This document shows positions 23,627 to 33,800 of a stretch of DNA of 64,000 nucleotides, in pieces. The position numbers and the translations under genes are program-made. Position 1 is the first letter of the stretch. Each line of letters opens with the position of its first letter. The notes under the pieces are model-generated. The model had not been told where the DNA came from and ran no database searches. It was given only the letters and a program-made list of their open reading frames with translations. Source of the DNA: Candidatus Kinetoplastibacterium crithidii (ex Angomonas deanei ATCC 30255) (GTDB taxonomy: Bacteria; Pseudomonadota; Gammaproteobacteria; Burkholderiales; Burkholderiaceae_B); contig NC_019815.1 in NCBI RefSeq assembly GCF_000319225.1, positions 1 to 64,000 on the forward strand, in the 5' to 3' direction.

Positions 23627-25000
23627 ATGGTCAAATCAAAAAATACATATGTATGCTTGCAATGTGGTGTAAAAAGCTTGAAATGGCATGGTAAATGTTC
23701 ATCATGCAATTCTTGGAATTCTTTTTCTGAAGAGCCTATAGAAATTGTTGATAATAATTCTTTTCAAGAATCATGGGCTGTGCCGTCTACACTTAAAAGC
23801 CTTGCAGAAATAGATGCACGGGAAGTTACTAGGATTACAACTGGTTTTAATGAGTTTGATAGAACCTTAGGAGGAGGCTTAGTTATAGGCTCAGTGGTTT
23901 TGTTGGGGGGTGATCCTGGTATAGGTAAATCAACATTGTTATTGCAATCTTTATCAGTTTTATCAAACCAATATAATGTTTTATATGTTACTGGTGAGGA
24001 ATCTTCAGAGCAAGTTGCTTTAAGAGCAACTAGACTTGGGTTGACATATAATAATCTAAATTTGCTAGCGGAAACTAAACTTGACGAAATTATAGATATT
24101 ATTGTTTCTCATAAGCCATTAGTTGTTGTAATTGATTCTATACAAACAATTTATAGTGCTACTTTGAGTTCATCACCAGGATCGTTATCACAAGTTAAAG
24201 AATGTGCGGCAAAGTTAACAAGAGTTGCTAAGCGATTAAACACCATTATATTTATGATAGGACATATGACTAAGGATGGATTGATTGCTGGACCTAGAGT
24301 TTTAGAACACATGGTAGACACTGTTTTATATTTTGAAGGTGATCATAACTCTTCATTTCGTTTGATAAGATCTTTTAAAAATAGATTTGGAGCTGTGAAT
24401 GAATTAGGTGCTTTTGCTATGACAGATAAGGGGTTGCGTTGCGTACCTAATCCATCAGCTTTGTTTCTATCTAATCATAATAATAATGTGTCAGGGTCTT
24501 GCGTTATGGCAACTCAAGAAGGATCAAGGACACTGCTTATTGAAATACAGGCTCTAGTCAATAAATCTTATAGTTCCACGCGTAAAATATTGTCTGTTGG
24601 TATAGATGATAATCGATTAGAAATGCTATTGGCAGTGCTTCATAAACATGCTGATGTTCCAACTTTTGATAAAGATATATTTGTGAATGTTGTTGGTGGA
24701 GTGAAGATATCAGAACCAGCTTCAGATATAGCAGTGTTGTTAGCTATATTTTCTTCTTTGTTAAATAAAGCGATACCATCAAAATTATTTGCTTTTGGTG
24801 AAATAGGTCTTTCAGGTGAAATTAGGCCAGCAATTAAAGGTCAAGAACGTTTAAAGGAAGCAGTTAAATTAGGATTTGAAATAGCTTTAATTCCTAATCA
24901 AAACGTTCCTAAACAAGAAATACCAGGCCTAAAAACAATAAAGCTATTTACATTAAAAGATGCTTTAGACGCAGTAAAGAAGTTATTTCAAAATTTATAG
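23627..25000 (+). CDS. radA: DNA repair protein RadA
   Basis: RadA is a RecA-like ATPase that promotes branch migration in recombination. The 457-aa protein starts with a C4 zinc finger (Cys10, 13, 24 and 27). It has Walker A GDPGIGKST (about 95-103), the RadA-specific KNRFG motif (SFKNRFGAVNELGAF), and a C-terminal Lon-protease-like domain (GEIGLSGEIRP). All elements are intact. It converges with dctP across a hairpin. Confidence 0.97.
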   Translation: MVKSKNTYVCLQCGVKSLKWHGKCSSCNSWNSFSEEPIEIVDNNSFQESWAVPSTLKSLAEIDAREVTRITTGFNEFDRTLGGGLVIGSVVLLGGDPGIGKSTLLLQSLSVLSNQYNVLYVTGEESSEQVALRATRLGLTYNNLNLLAETKLDEIIDIIVSHKPLVVVIDSIQTIYSATLSSSPGSLSQVKECAAKLTRVAKRLNTIIFMIGHMTKDGLIAGPRVLEHMVDTVLYFEGDHNSSFRLIRSFKNRFGAVNELGAFAMTDKGLRCVPNPSALFLSNHNNNVSGSCVMATQEGSRTLLIEIQALVNKSYSSTRKILSVGIDDNRLEMLLAVLHKHADVPTFDKDIFVNVVGGVKISEPASDIAVLLAIFSSLLNKAIPSKLFAFGEIGLSGEIRPAIKGQERLKEAVKLGFEIALIPNQNVPKQEIPGLKTIKLFTLKDALDAVKKLFQNL

Positions 25001-25002
25001 GT

Positions 25003-25054
25003 CACACCACCCAACACTATTAGGATAAAATTTATTCCCAATAGTATTGGTGTG
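25003..25054. terminator. Bidirectional hairpin between radA and dctP
   Basis: CACACC (25003-25008) pairs with GGTGTG (25049-25054). The intervening arms, ACTATTaGG and CCcAATAGT, continue the stem imperfectly around an AT-rich loop. It lies between convergent genes. Confidence 0.5.
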
Positions 25055-25067
25055 TATTTAGAAAAAT

Positions 25068-26072
25068 TTATTCAAAATTTCTTTGAAATGGTATTGCATC
25101 TATTATTTTTCTATCAAATTTTTTATAATATTCTGAGTAGACTGGAGCCATTGCTGTTGCGAAATCAGCCCTATCAACTTCTGCAACTTGAATGCCACAC
25201 TCTCTTAGTTTTTCGACGCCGTTTTTTTCAACATTATCGACAAACTCTCTCATCTTAGTACTAGCTGCTTTGCCTGCTTTGTCAAAAAATGTCCTATCTA
25301 TTTTAGGCAGTTTTTTGTAAAGCTTTTCAGAGGCAAGTATTAATGCTGGAGCATATACATGTCCAGAAAGAGACAAATATTTTTGTGTTTGAGATAATTG
25401 TGTTAACAAAATAACTGCTAAAGAGTTTTCTTGTCCATCAATTTCTCCTTTTTTAATAGCGTCAAAAGCCTCAGTAAGTGTCATTGGTACAGGATCTATT
25501 CCTATATATCTAAAGCCATCTATATGAATGGAATTTTTAGGTGTCCTTATTCTTAATCCTTTGGCATCTTCTGGTGTTAACACAGGTTTAACGTTATTTG
25601 TTAAATGACGGAAGCCTTGTTCTCCCCACGCTAGAGCAACTAGTCCTTTTGATGGAAATTTTGCTAATATATTTCTGCCTACAGGTCCATCTAGAACATT
25701 CCTAGCGTGGGTTAAGTCATGCATTAAAAATGGAATATCAAACATTCCTACTTCTGGAATAATATCCATAATGGTGCTTGTAGATACAATAGCTAGATCA
25801 ATTGTGCCTGCTTGAAGGCCTTCAATAACATTCCGTTCAGATCCTAATTGATTATTTGGGAATGTAATTACTCTATATTTACCCTTGCTACAGGTTTTTA
25901 GAGTTTCAGCAAACGCATTAGCTGCTGTGCCGTAGTGTGATTTGCTGTGAAGAGAGTGAGCCATTCTCAAATGAATATCAGCTGGCGCTGTAATATTCTC
26001 AGTCAATGCTGGGACAGATGCTGTTATTGCTGATAAGGCTAACGCAATACTGGCAAGCCAAACATTACGCAT
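25068..26072 (-). CDS. dctP: TRAP transporter solute-binding protein (DctP family)
   Basis: The 334-aa protein begins with a signal peptide (MRNVWLASIALALSAITASV) and continues with the DctP fold: LRMAHSLHSKSHYGTAANAFAE, GTIDLAIVSTS and KGEIDGQENSLAV. LRIRTPKN carries the conserved Arg that binds the substrate carboxylate. It would capture a C4-dicarboxylate or similar organic acid in the periplasm. No membrane partners (DctQ, DctM) are adjacent on either side. The sequence looks less AT-driven than its neighbours (many Ala, Gly and Arg), suggesting strong constraint. Confidence 0.93.
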   Translation of the reverse strand: MRNVWLASIALALSAITASVPALTENITAPADIHLRMAHSLHSKSHYGTAANAFAETLKTCSKGKYRVITFPNNQLGSERNVIEGLQAGTIDLAIVSTSTIMDIIPEVGMFDIPFLMHDLTHARNVLDGPVGRNILAKFPSKGLVALAWGEQGFRHLTNNVKPVLTPEDAKGLRIRTPKNSIHIDGFRYIGIDPVPMTLTEAFDAIKKGEIDGQENSLAVILLTQLSQTQKYLSLSGHVYAPALILASEKLYKKLPKIDRTFFDKAGKAASTKMREFVDNVEKNGVEKLRECGIQVAEVDRADFATAMAPVYSEYYKKFDRKIIDAIPFQRNFE

Positions 26073-26959
26073 TCGTCTACTCCTGAAAAATCAAAAGAAA
26101 TATTCTAAAAATAATCAAATATAATTAGAAGACATATACTAATATTTATACAAATTATGGTTGTTAACCCAATTCTGCATTTAAAATTAATTATAAATTC
26201 ACAAATATATATCCTTAAAATTTTGCTATATGATTTAGAATTTTACAAGTTTTTTTAGAAAGTCTTAAAATCAATGTGGATTTTTAAGAGGATATTTTTT
26301 AAACATTCGATGATTATAAACTATAAAACGTCGATAATTTTAAATTATTTGTTCACTATGGTATCTCGTTATTATAAAATAGCCAACCAAAAATTCTTAT
26401 ATGTTTGGTCATAATTATATAATAGATATTGATTTTAATATTTTTGGAAATAGTCTTTACATCGAAATTAGCAGATTTGAATAACTATATTTGTAATTTA
26501 GCTGTTATTTTAGTATTTAGAAGTTAGCTTAATTCAATTTCATAATACACATATGTTATGTTGTAGGATAGCAATTAGTTCATATTTGTTGAAAGACGTA
26601 TATCTTTAATAAAAGTGTGGTGTATCAATACAATAATACTTGTTTAATGTCATAATAATTAGAACATTACGGTATTAATGGATATTAAGTATATAATTTT
26701 TTATTAAATATAATATTTTTGTAAAATTACTTATTTTATAAAAAATTGAATTATTTAATATGATAGTTTATACATTTATTATAATTTTGTATTTATTTCA
26801 GACTAATTGAGTAATAACAATTTATATGTTTTATCTTTTTGAAAATATAACTAAATGTTTTTATTGCTGATTGATAATCTTTGAAATTTAATTATGAGTT
26901 ATATGATAATTCATCTCTATCATGCAAGAGATAGAATATTTTTGTTTTTTTACATATGA
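26073..26959. other. Long AT-rich region without a gene
   Basis: This 887-bp stretch between dctP and rmuC is the largest apparent gene-free gap in the window. I see no recognisable reading frame, tRNA or rRNA fragment. It must hold the dctP and rmuC promoters and is probably the remains of a deleted or decayed gene. Confidence 0.65.
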
Positions 26960-28294
26960 GTGATTACAGGGAATATTGTGTTTATGATTTTGATTGTTGG
27001 TTTTCTTTTATCTATTTTTATATTAAACATCTTTATGTTAAATACAATTAGAAAGATTAATTATAAAGAAAGTTTTAATTCCTATTTAGATATTGTAAAA
27101 GGAACAGAATTAAAAATACATAATGATATTATTGAGACTCAAAAGATTCTTCGTAGTGATTTTCTAGATTCAATTCGTTCATTACAGATAGAATTAAAAG
27201 ATTCTCACGATAAATTAAAAGATTCTCTTACTAGAGATTCTTTTAACAACCGTGCTGAGCTTGCATCTTCTCTATCAAGCTTTTCTAGTGGTTTTAGTGA
27301 CAAACTAAAAGGGTTGATAGAAATTAATGATAGAAGATTGTTAGAAATAAGAAACACTTTAGAGAATAGATTAGATGTTTTGCAGACTAATAACGCTTCA
27401 AAACTGGACGAAATGCGTTGCATGGTTGAGGAAAAACTACATGCCACTTTAGAGCAAAGATTAGGAGAGTCTTTTAAAATTGTTTCTGAGCGTTTAGAAG
27501 CTGTACATAAAGGGTTGGGTGAAATGCAGACCTTAGCAGTTGGTGTAGGGGATTTAAAGAGAGTTTTGAGTAATGTTAAGTCTAGAGGCACATGGGGTGA
27601 AGTACAGCTTGCTAGATTGATAGAAGATGTTATGACTGATGATCAGTATGGAAAAAATGTAAAATTAATACCTAATAGCGATTCAATAGTTGAGTTTGCT
27701 ATTAAATTACCAGGTAGAAGAGATGATAATGGTCCTGTGTGGTTGCCTATAGACTCTAAGTTTCCTAAAGAAGAGTATGATAGATTAATGGAAGCGAATG
27801 ATGCTGGTAACATTGAATTATCAAAAGCTGCATCTTCAGCATTAGCTAAAGCAATAGAATTGCAGGCTAAGATGATATCTTCCAAGTATATATCACCACC
27901 GTACACAACTGAATTTGCTATCATGTTTCTTCCTACAGAAGGATTATATGCAGAAGTTATGAGATATCCAGGTTTATTTGATAAGTTACACAATTTGCGT
28001 ATAACTGTTACTGGTCCTAGTAATTTATCTGCTTTGCTTAATAGTTTGCAAATTGGTTTTAGAACAATCGCAATTGAAAAGCGATCTTCAGAGGTATGGA
28101 ATATATTACGTGTAGTAAAAACTGAGTTTTTTAAATTTGGTGAGTCTTTGGCTAGTGTCAAAAAAACATTGGATAATGCTAGTAATAAGTTAGGGCAAAC
28201 AGAAGTTAGATCTAGAGTTATGTTACGTAACTTAAAATCTTTGGAAGTTCTTCCTGAGCAGGAATTAGAAAAGCTCTTGCTAGAGGATGAGTAA
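26960..28294 (+). CDS. rmuC: DNA recombination protein RmuC
   Basis: The 444-aa product has an N-terminal membrane helix (VFMILIVGFLLSIFILNIFML). A long coiled-coil region covers about residues 40-200. The RmuC nuclease-like core follows with GTWGEVQLARLIEDVMT, PIDSKFPKEEYDRLMEA and IMFLPTEGLYAEVM. RmuC limits DNA inversions and is predicted to be a nuclease, but its exact reaction is unclear. The GTG at 26960 is used here, and an in-frame ATG at 26984 is an alternative. Confidence 0.92.
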   Translation: MITGNIVFMILIVGFLLSIFILNIFMLNTIRKINYKESFNSYLDIVKGTELKIHNDIIETQKILRSDFLDSIRSLQIELKDSHDKLKDSLTRDSFNNRAELASSLSSFSSGFSDKLKGLIEINDRRLLEIRNTLENRLDVLQTNNASKLDEMRCMVEEKLHATLEQRLGESFKIVSERLEAVHKGLGEMQTLAVGVGDLKRVLSNVKSRGTWGEVQLARLIEDVMTDDQYGKNVKLIPNSDSIVEFAIKLPGRRDDNGPVWLPIDSKFPKEEYDRLMEANDAGNIELSKAASSALAKAIELQAKMISSKYISPPYTTEFAIMFLPTEGLYAEVMRYPGLFDKLHNLRITVTGPSNLSALLNSLQIGFRTIAIEKRSSEVWNILRVVKTEFFKFGESLASVKKTLDNASNKLGQTEVRSRVMLRNLKSLEVLPEQELEKLLLEDE

Positions 28295-28327
28295 GTAATA
28301 ATTGTATTTTAATATATGGTTTCATTT

Positions 28328-29007
28328 ATGAAAAAACAAAATGAATTAAAAAAAATAGCTGCTATAGAGGCAATGAGTTGTATAAAAAATATCATTTCAA
28401 AAAAAATATAATAGGAGTTGGAACTGGATCTACGGTTGATTACTTTATAGAAGAACTATCAAGCTTTAAAGAAAATTTTTTAGGAGCAGTAGCAAGTTCA
28501 AAAAGAACAGAACTCTTGCTGTCTAGACATGGAATAAAATTATTTGATTTAAATGAACTAACAGAATTAGAAGTTTATATTGATGGTGCTGATGAAGTAG
28601 ATTATTCTTTATCTATGATTAAAGGAGGAGGTGGTGCATTAACAAGAGAAAAAATTATAGCTTCATCAGCAAAAGAATTTATATGCATTGCTGACGAATC
28701 AAAATTATCTGAAAATAATTTAGGGAAATTTCCTCTTCCTGTGGAAGTTATACCTATGGCAATATCAGTTGTTTCTAGATATTTTAGAGATTTGGGTGGC
28801 AATCCTATTTTGAGAAAAGATTTTGTGACAGATAATGGTAATTATATTTTAGATATTCATAACTTTAAAATTGGAAATCCTGTAGAGATGGAAAAGGATA
28901 TAAATAATATACCAGGTGTTGTAACTTGTGGTTTATTTGCTATTAGAGGTGCAGATAAACTGATTTTGGCAACATTAAATAACGGTATAAAATATTTTGC
29001 AAAATAA
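28328..29007 (+). CDS. rpiA: Ribose-5-phosphate isomerase A, interrupted by a one-base frameshift
   Basis: RpiA interconverts ribose 5-phosphate and ribulose 5-phosphate. The normal N-terminus (MKKQNELKKIAAIEAMSCIK) starts at the ATG at 28328, and that frame stops at 28409-28411. The following IIGVGTGSTVDYFIEEL, with the phosphate-binding GTGST, is in another frame. Adding one A to the eight-A run at 28399-28406 gives a 226-aa protein of normal length. The active-site region YIDGADEVD and KGGGGALTREKI is intact. Starting inside the second frame would lose the first helix. Confidence 0.92.
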
Positions 29008-29035
29008 TTTATCAAAAATAAATGGTTTTAAATAT

Positions 29036-29278
29036 TTATTCTTTTGTTTCATTAAACAGGAATATTTCCATTTGTTCTTTTAGATATTTTCTCGATTTTA
29101 TGTCTGCTAAATTTAACCTTTTTTCATTGATCAAGATGGTTTGTTGCTTCAACCAATCTTCCCAGGCATTTTTCGATATATTATTCCATATATACATACC
29201 TCGATTTCCTGGGAATGGAGGTTTATCCAATTTTTCTAATTCACATTTTAGTTTTATACAATAAATTTTTTCTGACAT
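29036..29278 (-). CDS. yggX: Fe(II)-trafficking / oxidative damage protection protein YggX
   Basis: This small protein of 80 aa has the YggX signature: KIYCIKL with the conserved Cys7, PPFPGNRG, AWEDWLKQQTILINEKRLNLADIKSRKYLKEQM. It is linked in other bacteria to iron handling and protection of Fe-S clusters. It is about ten residues shorter than the usual 90, missing only the C-terminal tail. It lies 18 bp downstream of argA on the same strand and may be co-transcribed. Confidence 0.95.
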   Translation of the reverse strand: MSEKIYCIKLKCELEKLDKPPFPGNRGMYIWNNISKNAWEDWLKQQTILINEKRLNLADIKSRKYLKEQMEIFLFNETKE

Positions 29279-29296
29279 TTTTAATCCTTTGAATTA

Positions 29297-30649
29297 TTAT
29301 TTCATGTTTTTTATAAAGATTAGGCTATTTCTAGATCGGTTGTAATTAATTTGTTTTTCTTTTGGTAAATCTTTAACCGATCCTCTTACGAATCCTCTTT
29401 TTAAAAACCAATGTGATGTTCTTGTTGTTAATGCAAATAAACGATCTATTTTCATTTTTTTTGCACGAGATTCTATATGCCTTAAAAGCAATTCTCCTTC
29501 ACCAGAACTCTGCCATTCAGGATGAACAATCAAGCAAGCTAGTTCAGCCATCTTTTCTATCGGGAAAGGATATAAAGCAGCACACCCATATATTACTCCA
29601 TCATGCTCTAAGACTGTAAATTTTTCCAAGTCTCTTTCTATTAAGCTTTTCGGTCTTGGAACGAGAGTTCCATCAGATTCAAGTGGTTCTATAAGACTAA
29701 TTATAGCGCCAACATCATCTATAGAGGCCTCTCTTAGATCGTCTAAATTGTCTTCGACAACCATAGTTCCGATACCACCATGTGTAAATATTTCTAATAA
29801 TACACTTCCATCTATTCCGTATGGCAAAATATGAGTTCTAGCTACACCTTTTTTTACAGCCATAACAGAATTTTTTAGAAATTTTGTTGTTGTTGTATCA
29901 ATATTGTTATCTTGTAACAAAGTTTCAGCTTTGGCCCTAGCTATTTCTGGATTTATTGATCCATCTGCATTTTTAACTCCTTCGGATGAAGAAAGAAATA
30001 TTAATTTTTCTGCTCCTATAGCAATAGCTGTGCTTGTAGCTAATTCCTCCATTTCTAGATGAAAAGCATCTCCTGTAGGAGAGAATCCTATTGGAGATAA
30101 TAAAACTACTGAAGTTCCTTTTTCTATAGCAAATTTAATAGCTTCTGTATCTATTTTTCTTACTTTTCCTGTTAATTGGAAATCAATGCCGTTTAAAACA
30201 CCAACAGGGCTTGCAGTAATAAAGTTACCTGATATTACTTTAATTTGAGAGTGAGACATCGGTGTATTAGGTAATCCCTGACTGAATGATGCCTCTATAT
30301 CCAACCTTATTTCTCCTGCAGCTTCTTTTGCACACTCTAGTGCAGCAGTGTTGGTTGGAATTACTATTCCATTATTAAAATTTTGGGGTAATCCTTTTAA
30401 ACGTAATTGTTCATTAATTTGAGGTCCTGACCCATATACTAGTACTAAACGAATACCAAGAGCTGATAGTAATGATAGATCTTGCACTAAAGTGTTTAGC
30501 ACTCCATCTTGTATAAGCTCACCTCCGAAAGCAACTACAAAAGTTTTCCCTCTAAAAGCATGTACATAAGGGGCTACTTCACGAAACCATCTTACAAATT
30601 GTGATTTCGAATTTTCATGTTCTTCAACAGAAGATGTGTCTATTTCCAT
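29297..30649 (-). CDS. argA: N-acetylglutamate synthase (arginine biosynthesis)
   Basis: ArgA acetylates glutamate in the first step of arginine synthesis. The 450-aa protein has the N-terminal amino-acid-kinase-like domain (FVRWFREVAPYVHAFRGKTFVVAFGG ... LVLVYGSGPQINEQL). A C-terminal GNAT acetyltransferase domain follows (LACLIVHPEWQSSGEGELLL). An upstream TTG at 30685 would add 12 residues. The ATG at 30649, preceded by a purine-rich AGAGAG, is preferred. Retention of ArgA fits a symbiont that makes arginine precursors for exchange with its host, an inference from lifestyle. Confidence 0.95.
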   Translation of the reverse strand: MEIDTSSVEEHENSKSQFVRWFREVAPYVHAFRGKTFVVAFGGELIQDGVLNTLVQDLSLLSALGIRLVLVYGSGPQINEQLRLKGLPQNFNNGIVIPTNTAALECAKEAAGEIRLDIEASFSQGLPNTPMSHSQIKVISGNFITASPVGVLNGIDFQLTGKVRKIDTEAIKFAIEKGTSVVLLSPIGFSPTGDAFHLEMEELATSTAIAIGAEKLIFLSSSEGVKNADGSINPEIARAKAETLLQDNNIDTTTTKFLKNSVMAVKKGVARTHILPYGIDGSVLLEIFTHGGIGTMVVEDNLDDLREASIDDVGAIISLIEPLESDGTLVPRPKSLIERDLEKFTVLEHDGVIYGCAALYPFPIEKMAELACLIVHPEWQSSGEGELLLRHIESRAKKMKIDRLFALTTRTSHWFLKRGFVRGSVKDLPKEKQINYNRSRNSLIFIKNMK

Positions 30650-30877
30650 ATGCTCTCTAATTGCAAATATTTTAATAATTAACAATTATTATTAATAAAT
30701 TAACAAAACAATGAATTTAGTTATACTTGTTATAGCTAAATCTAATTTAATGATTATATATATTATACTAGTAAGTTAAAGTGATTATTTACAACTATTA
30801 GACATGTATTTTGTAATATTAATTTTTCTTTTACTAGGATATATTACCTAAGATATAAAACTACAAATTTATTATTT

Positions 30878-33800
30878 ATGATGTTAACTTCAAATACTCT
30901 TCCGTCTTTTATTAATTTGCGTGTTCATTCAGAGTTTTCTGTAGCTGATGGATTAATAAGAGTTAACGATCTTGTAGATAATGTTATTAAGCTACAACAA
31001 CCTGCTGTTGCATTAACAGATATGTCAAATCTTTTTGGAATTTTAAAATTCTATAAATATGCTCGTTCTAGAGGCATAAAACCAATTATTGGTTGTGATT
31101 TATGGTTATCTAATGATGAAGATCTAGATAATCCTTTTAGAATATTGATTTTAGTATGCAATGAAGTTGGATATTTAAATTTATGTGAAATTATCACAAA
31201 ATCTTATTTGATAAATCAAAGAAATAATAGGCCTGAGATACGTAAAGAGTGGTTATTTTCCAAAAAAGGTTTAATAGTATTATCTGGCGGTATAAATGGT
31301 GATGTTGGTTATGCATTAAAACGAGGCAAGATTGATGTTGCTTTATCTTTAGCAAGAGAATGGAATGAAATGTTTCCAGAATCTTATTACTTGGAGATTC
31401 AAAGAGCTGGGTTTGATGGAGAAGAAAATTATATACAAGCTGTCTTATCTATTGCTATTGAAACAAATATTCCAGTTGTTGCAACACATCCTGTGCAGTT
31501 TCTTAAGAAAGAACATTTTCAAGCTCATGAAATTAGAGTTTGTATTTCTGAAGGTAAACATTTAACTGATATTCATAGGAAACATAATTTCACAAAGGAA
31601 CAATATCTAGTTAGTTCTGAAGAAATGACAAGGTTATTTGCTGACATACCTTCTGCTTTATCTAATACTATTGAAATAGCAAAACGTTGCAATCTAGTAC
31701 TAAAAACTGGGCAAGCAATGTTACCAAAGTTTGATGTTGATGAAGAAATTTCTTTAGGAGATTACTTAAGAAAGTTATCAAATAAAGGGTTATTAAATAA
31801 GATTAATAATCTATATCCTGATTCAGAAGAATTATTCAAATCAAAATATTATGAACGTTTAGAGCAAGAATGTAAGATTATTATACAGATGGGATTTGCT
31901 GGATATTTTCTTATTGTTCAAGATTTTATTAATTGGGGTAAAAATAATGGTGTTCCTGTTGGGCCAGGACGTGGATCAGGCGCTGGTTCATTAGTTGCTT
32001 ATGCTCTTGGTATAACTGATTTAGATCCAATTAAGTATGATCTTCTTTTTGAACGATTCTTAAATCCAGAACGCGTTTCAATGCCTGACTTTGATATTGA
32101 TTTTTGTCAAGATAATAGAGATCGTGTTATAGATTATGTAAAAAATAAATATGGTACCGAGTCTGTTAGTCAAATAGCAACTTTTGGAACTTTTGGTGCT
32201 AAGGCTGTAATTCGTGATGTTGGTAGAGTTTTAGGCTTGCCTTACTCATTGTGTGATTCTTTATCCAAATTAGTTCCTTTTAGTCCTGTAGAACAATGGA
32301 CCTTAGAAAAAGTATTGAATTCTGATCCTGTTTTTAAATCTCGCTATGAGCAGGAAGAAGAAGTAAAGTTATTAATAGACTTAGCTAGGCATTTAGAAGG
32401 ATTAGTGCGAAATATTGGTATGCATGCTGGTGGAGTTTTAATAGCCCCAGGGAAATTAACAGATTTTTGTCCTCTTTATTGCCAGCCAGGGCAAGAAAAT
32501 ACATTGGTTTCTCAGTTTGATAAAGATGATGTTGAGCTAGCTGGTTTAGTGAAATTTGATTTTTTAGGCTTGAGAAATTTAACAGTTCTTGATTGGACTG
32601 TGCGTTATATTAAGCTTTCTAGCAAAGAGAATGAGTTTTTTGATCTTTCCTCTTTATCATTAGAGGATGAAGAAACATTTAAGTTATTGTGCTCTGGCAA
32701 TACAACCGCAGTTTTTCAGCTAGAATCCAAAGGCATGAAGGAATTACTAAAAAAATTACAACCTAGTACTTTTGAAGATATTATTGCTGTTTTGGCTTTA
32801 TATCGTCCTGGGCCTTTAGAGTCTGGAATGGTGAATGATTTTGTAAATCGTAAACATGGTTTGTCAAATATAAATTATTTTCATCCTGTGTTAGAAAGTA
32901 TTTTAAAAAGTACTTATGGGGTAATAGTTTATCAGGAACAAGTAATGTTAATTTCTCAAGTAATTGGAGGCTATTCTTTAGGTAGCGCTGATTTACTTCG
33001 TAGAGCAATGGGCAAAAAAGATCCTGATGAAATGTCTAAGCACAGAGTTTTATTTGAAAAGGGAGCTATTAGCAACGGTTATAGCTCTCAATTGGCTATT
33101 AAATTATTTGATCTGATGGAGAAGTTTGCTGGTTATGGTTTTAATAAGTCACACTCTGCCGCTTATGCTTTAATAGCATACCAAACTGCATGGTTAAAAG
33201 CTCATTATTGTGCGGAATTTTTTGCTTCAGCCATGTCTTCTGATATGGATGACACAGATAAAATACAAATTTTATTCAATGATGCTAAGTATAATAATAT
33301 AAAAATATTACCACCAGATATTAATTTGTCTAACTTTAGATTTGAGCCTGTAATTTCGGAAGTAAATGATCGCAAATCACATGAGATTAGGTATGGATTG
33401 GGAGCTATAAAAGGGACAGGTAAAATTGTTATAGAGGAGATTGTAAAAATAAGAAATCAAGATGGTCCTTTTAAGAGTATTTTTGATTTTTGTTTCAGAG
33501 TTTCAAAATTAGTTAATCGAAGAACTATAGAATCGCTAATAAAATCTGGTTCTTTTGATTCCATTGAATTGAATAGAGCTTATTTATTGTCTTCTCTAGA
33601 TAAGGTTATTGACTCAGTTGAGCAGAAACAAAGAGATATTTATCAAACTTCTTTGTTTGGCAATAATGAGGAATCTTGTTTTTTAGGTTCTTCTGTTGCT
33701 GATGAGGTTGCAGTATCATGGAATTTGCATAAAACGCTTATAGAAGAAAAATCTGCCCTCGGTTATTGCTTTAGTGGACATCTATTTTCTTGTTGGGAAG

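Noticed and set aside
26073..26959. Hidden tRNA, small RNA or CRISPR in the large gap
   Set aside because: No T-loop GTTCGA-type motif, paired cloverleaf, regular repeats or strong terminator was found by reading both strands.
27205..28161. Antisense reading frames of 128 and 172 codons opposite rmuC
   Set aside because: They mirror a well-supported gene in the opposite frame, have no ribosome-binding context and resemble no protein family.
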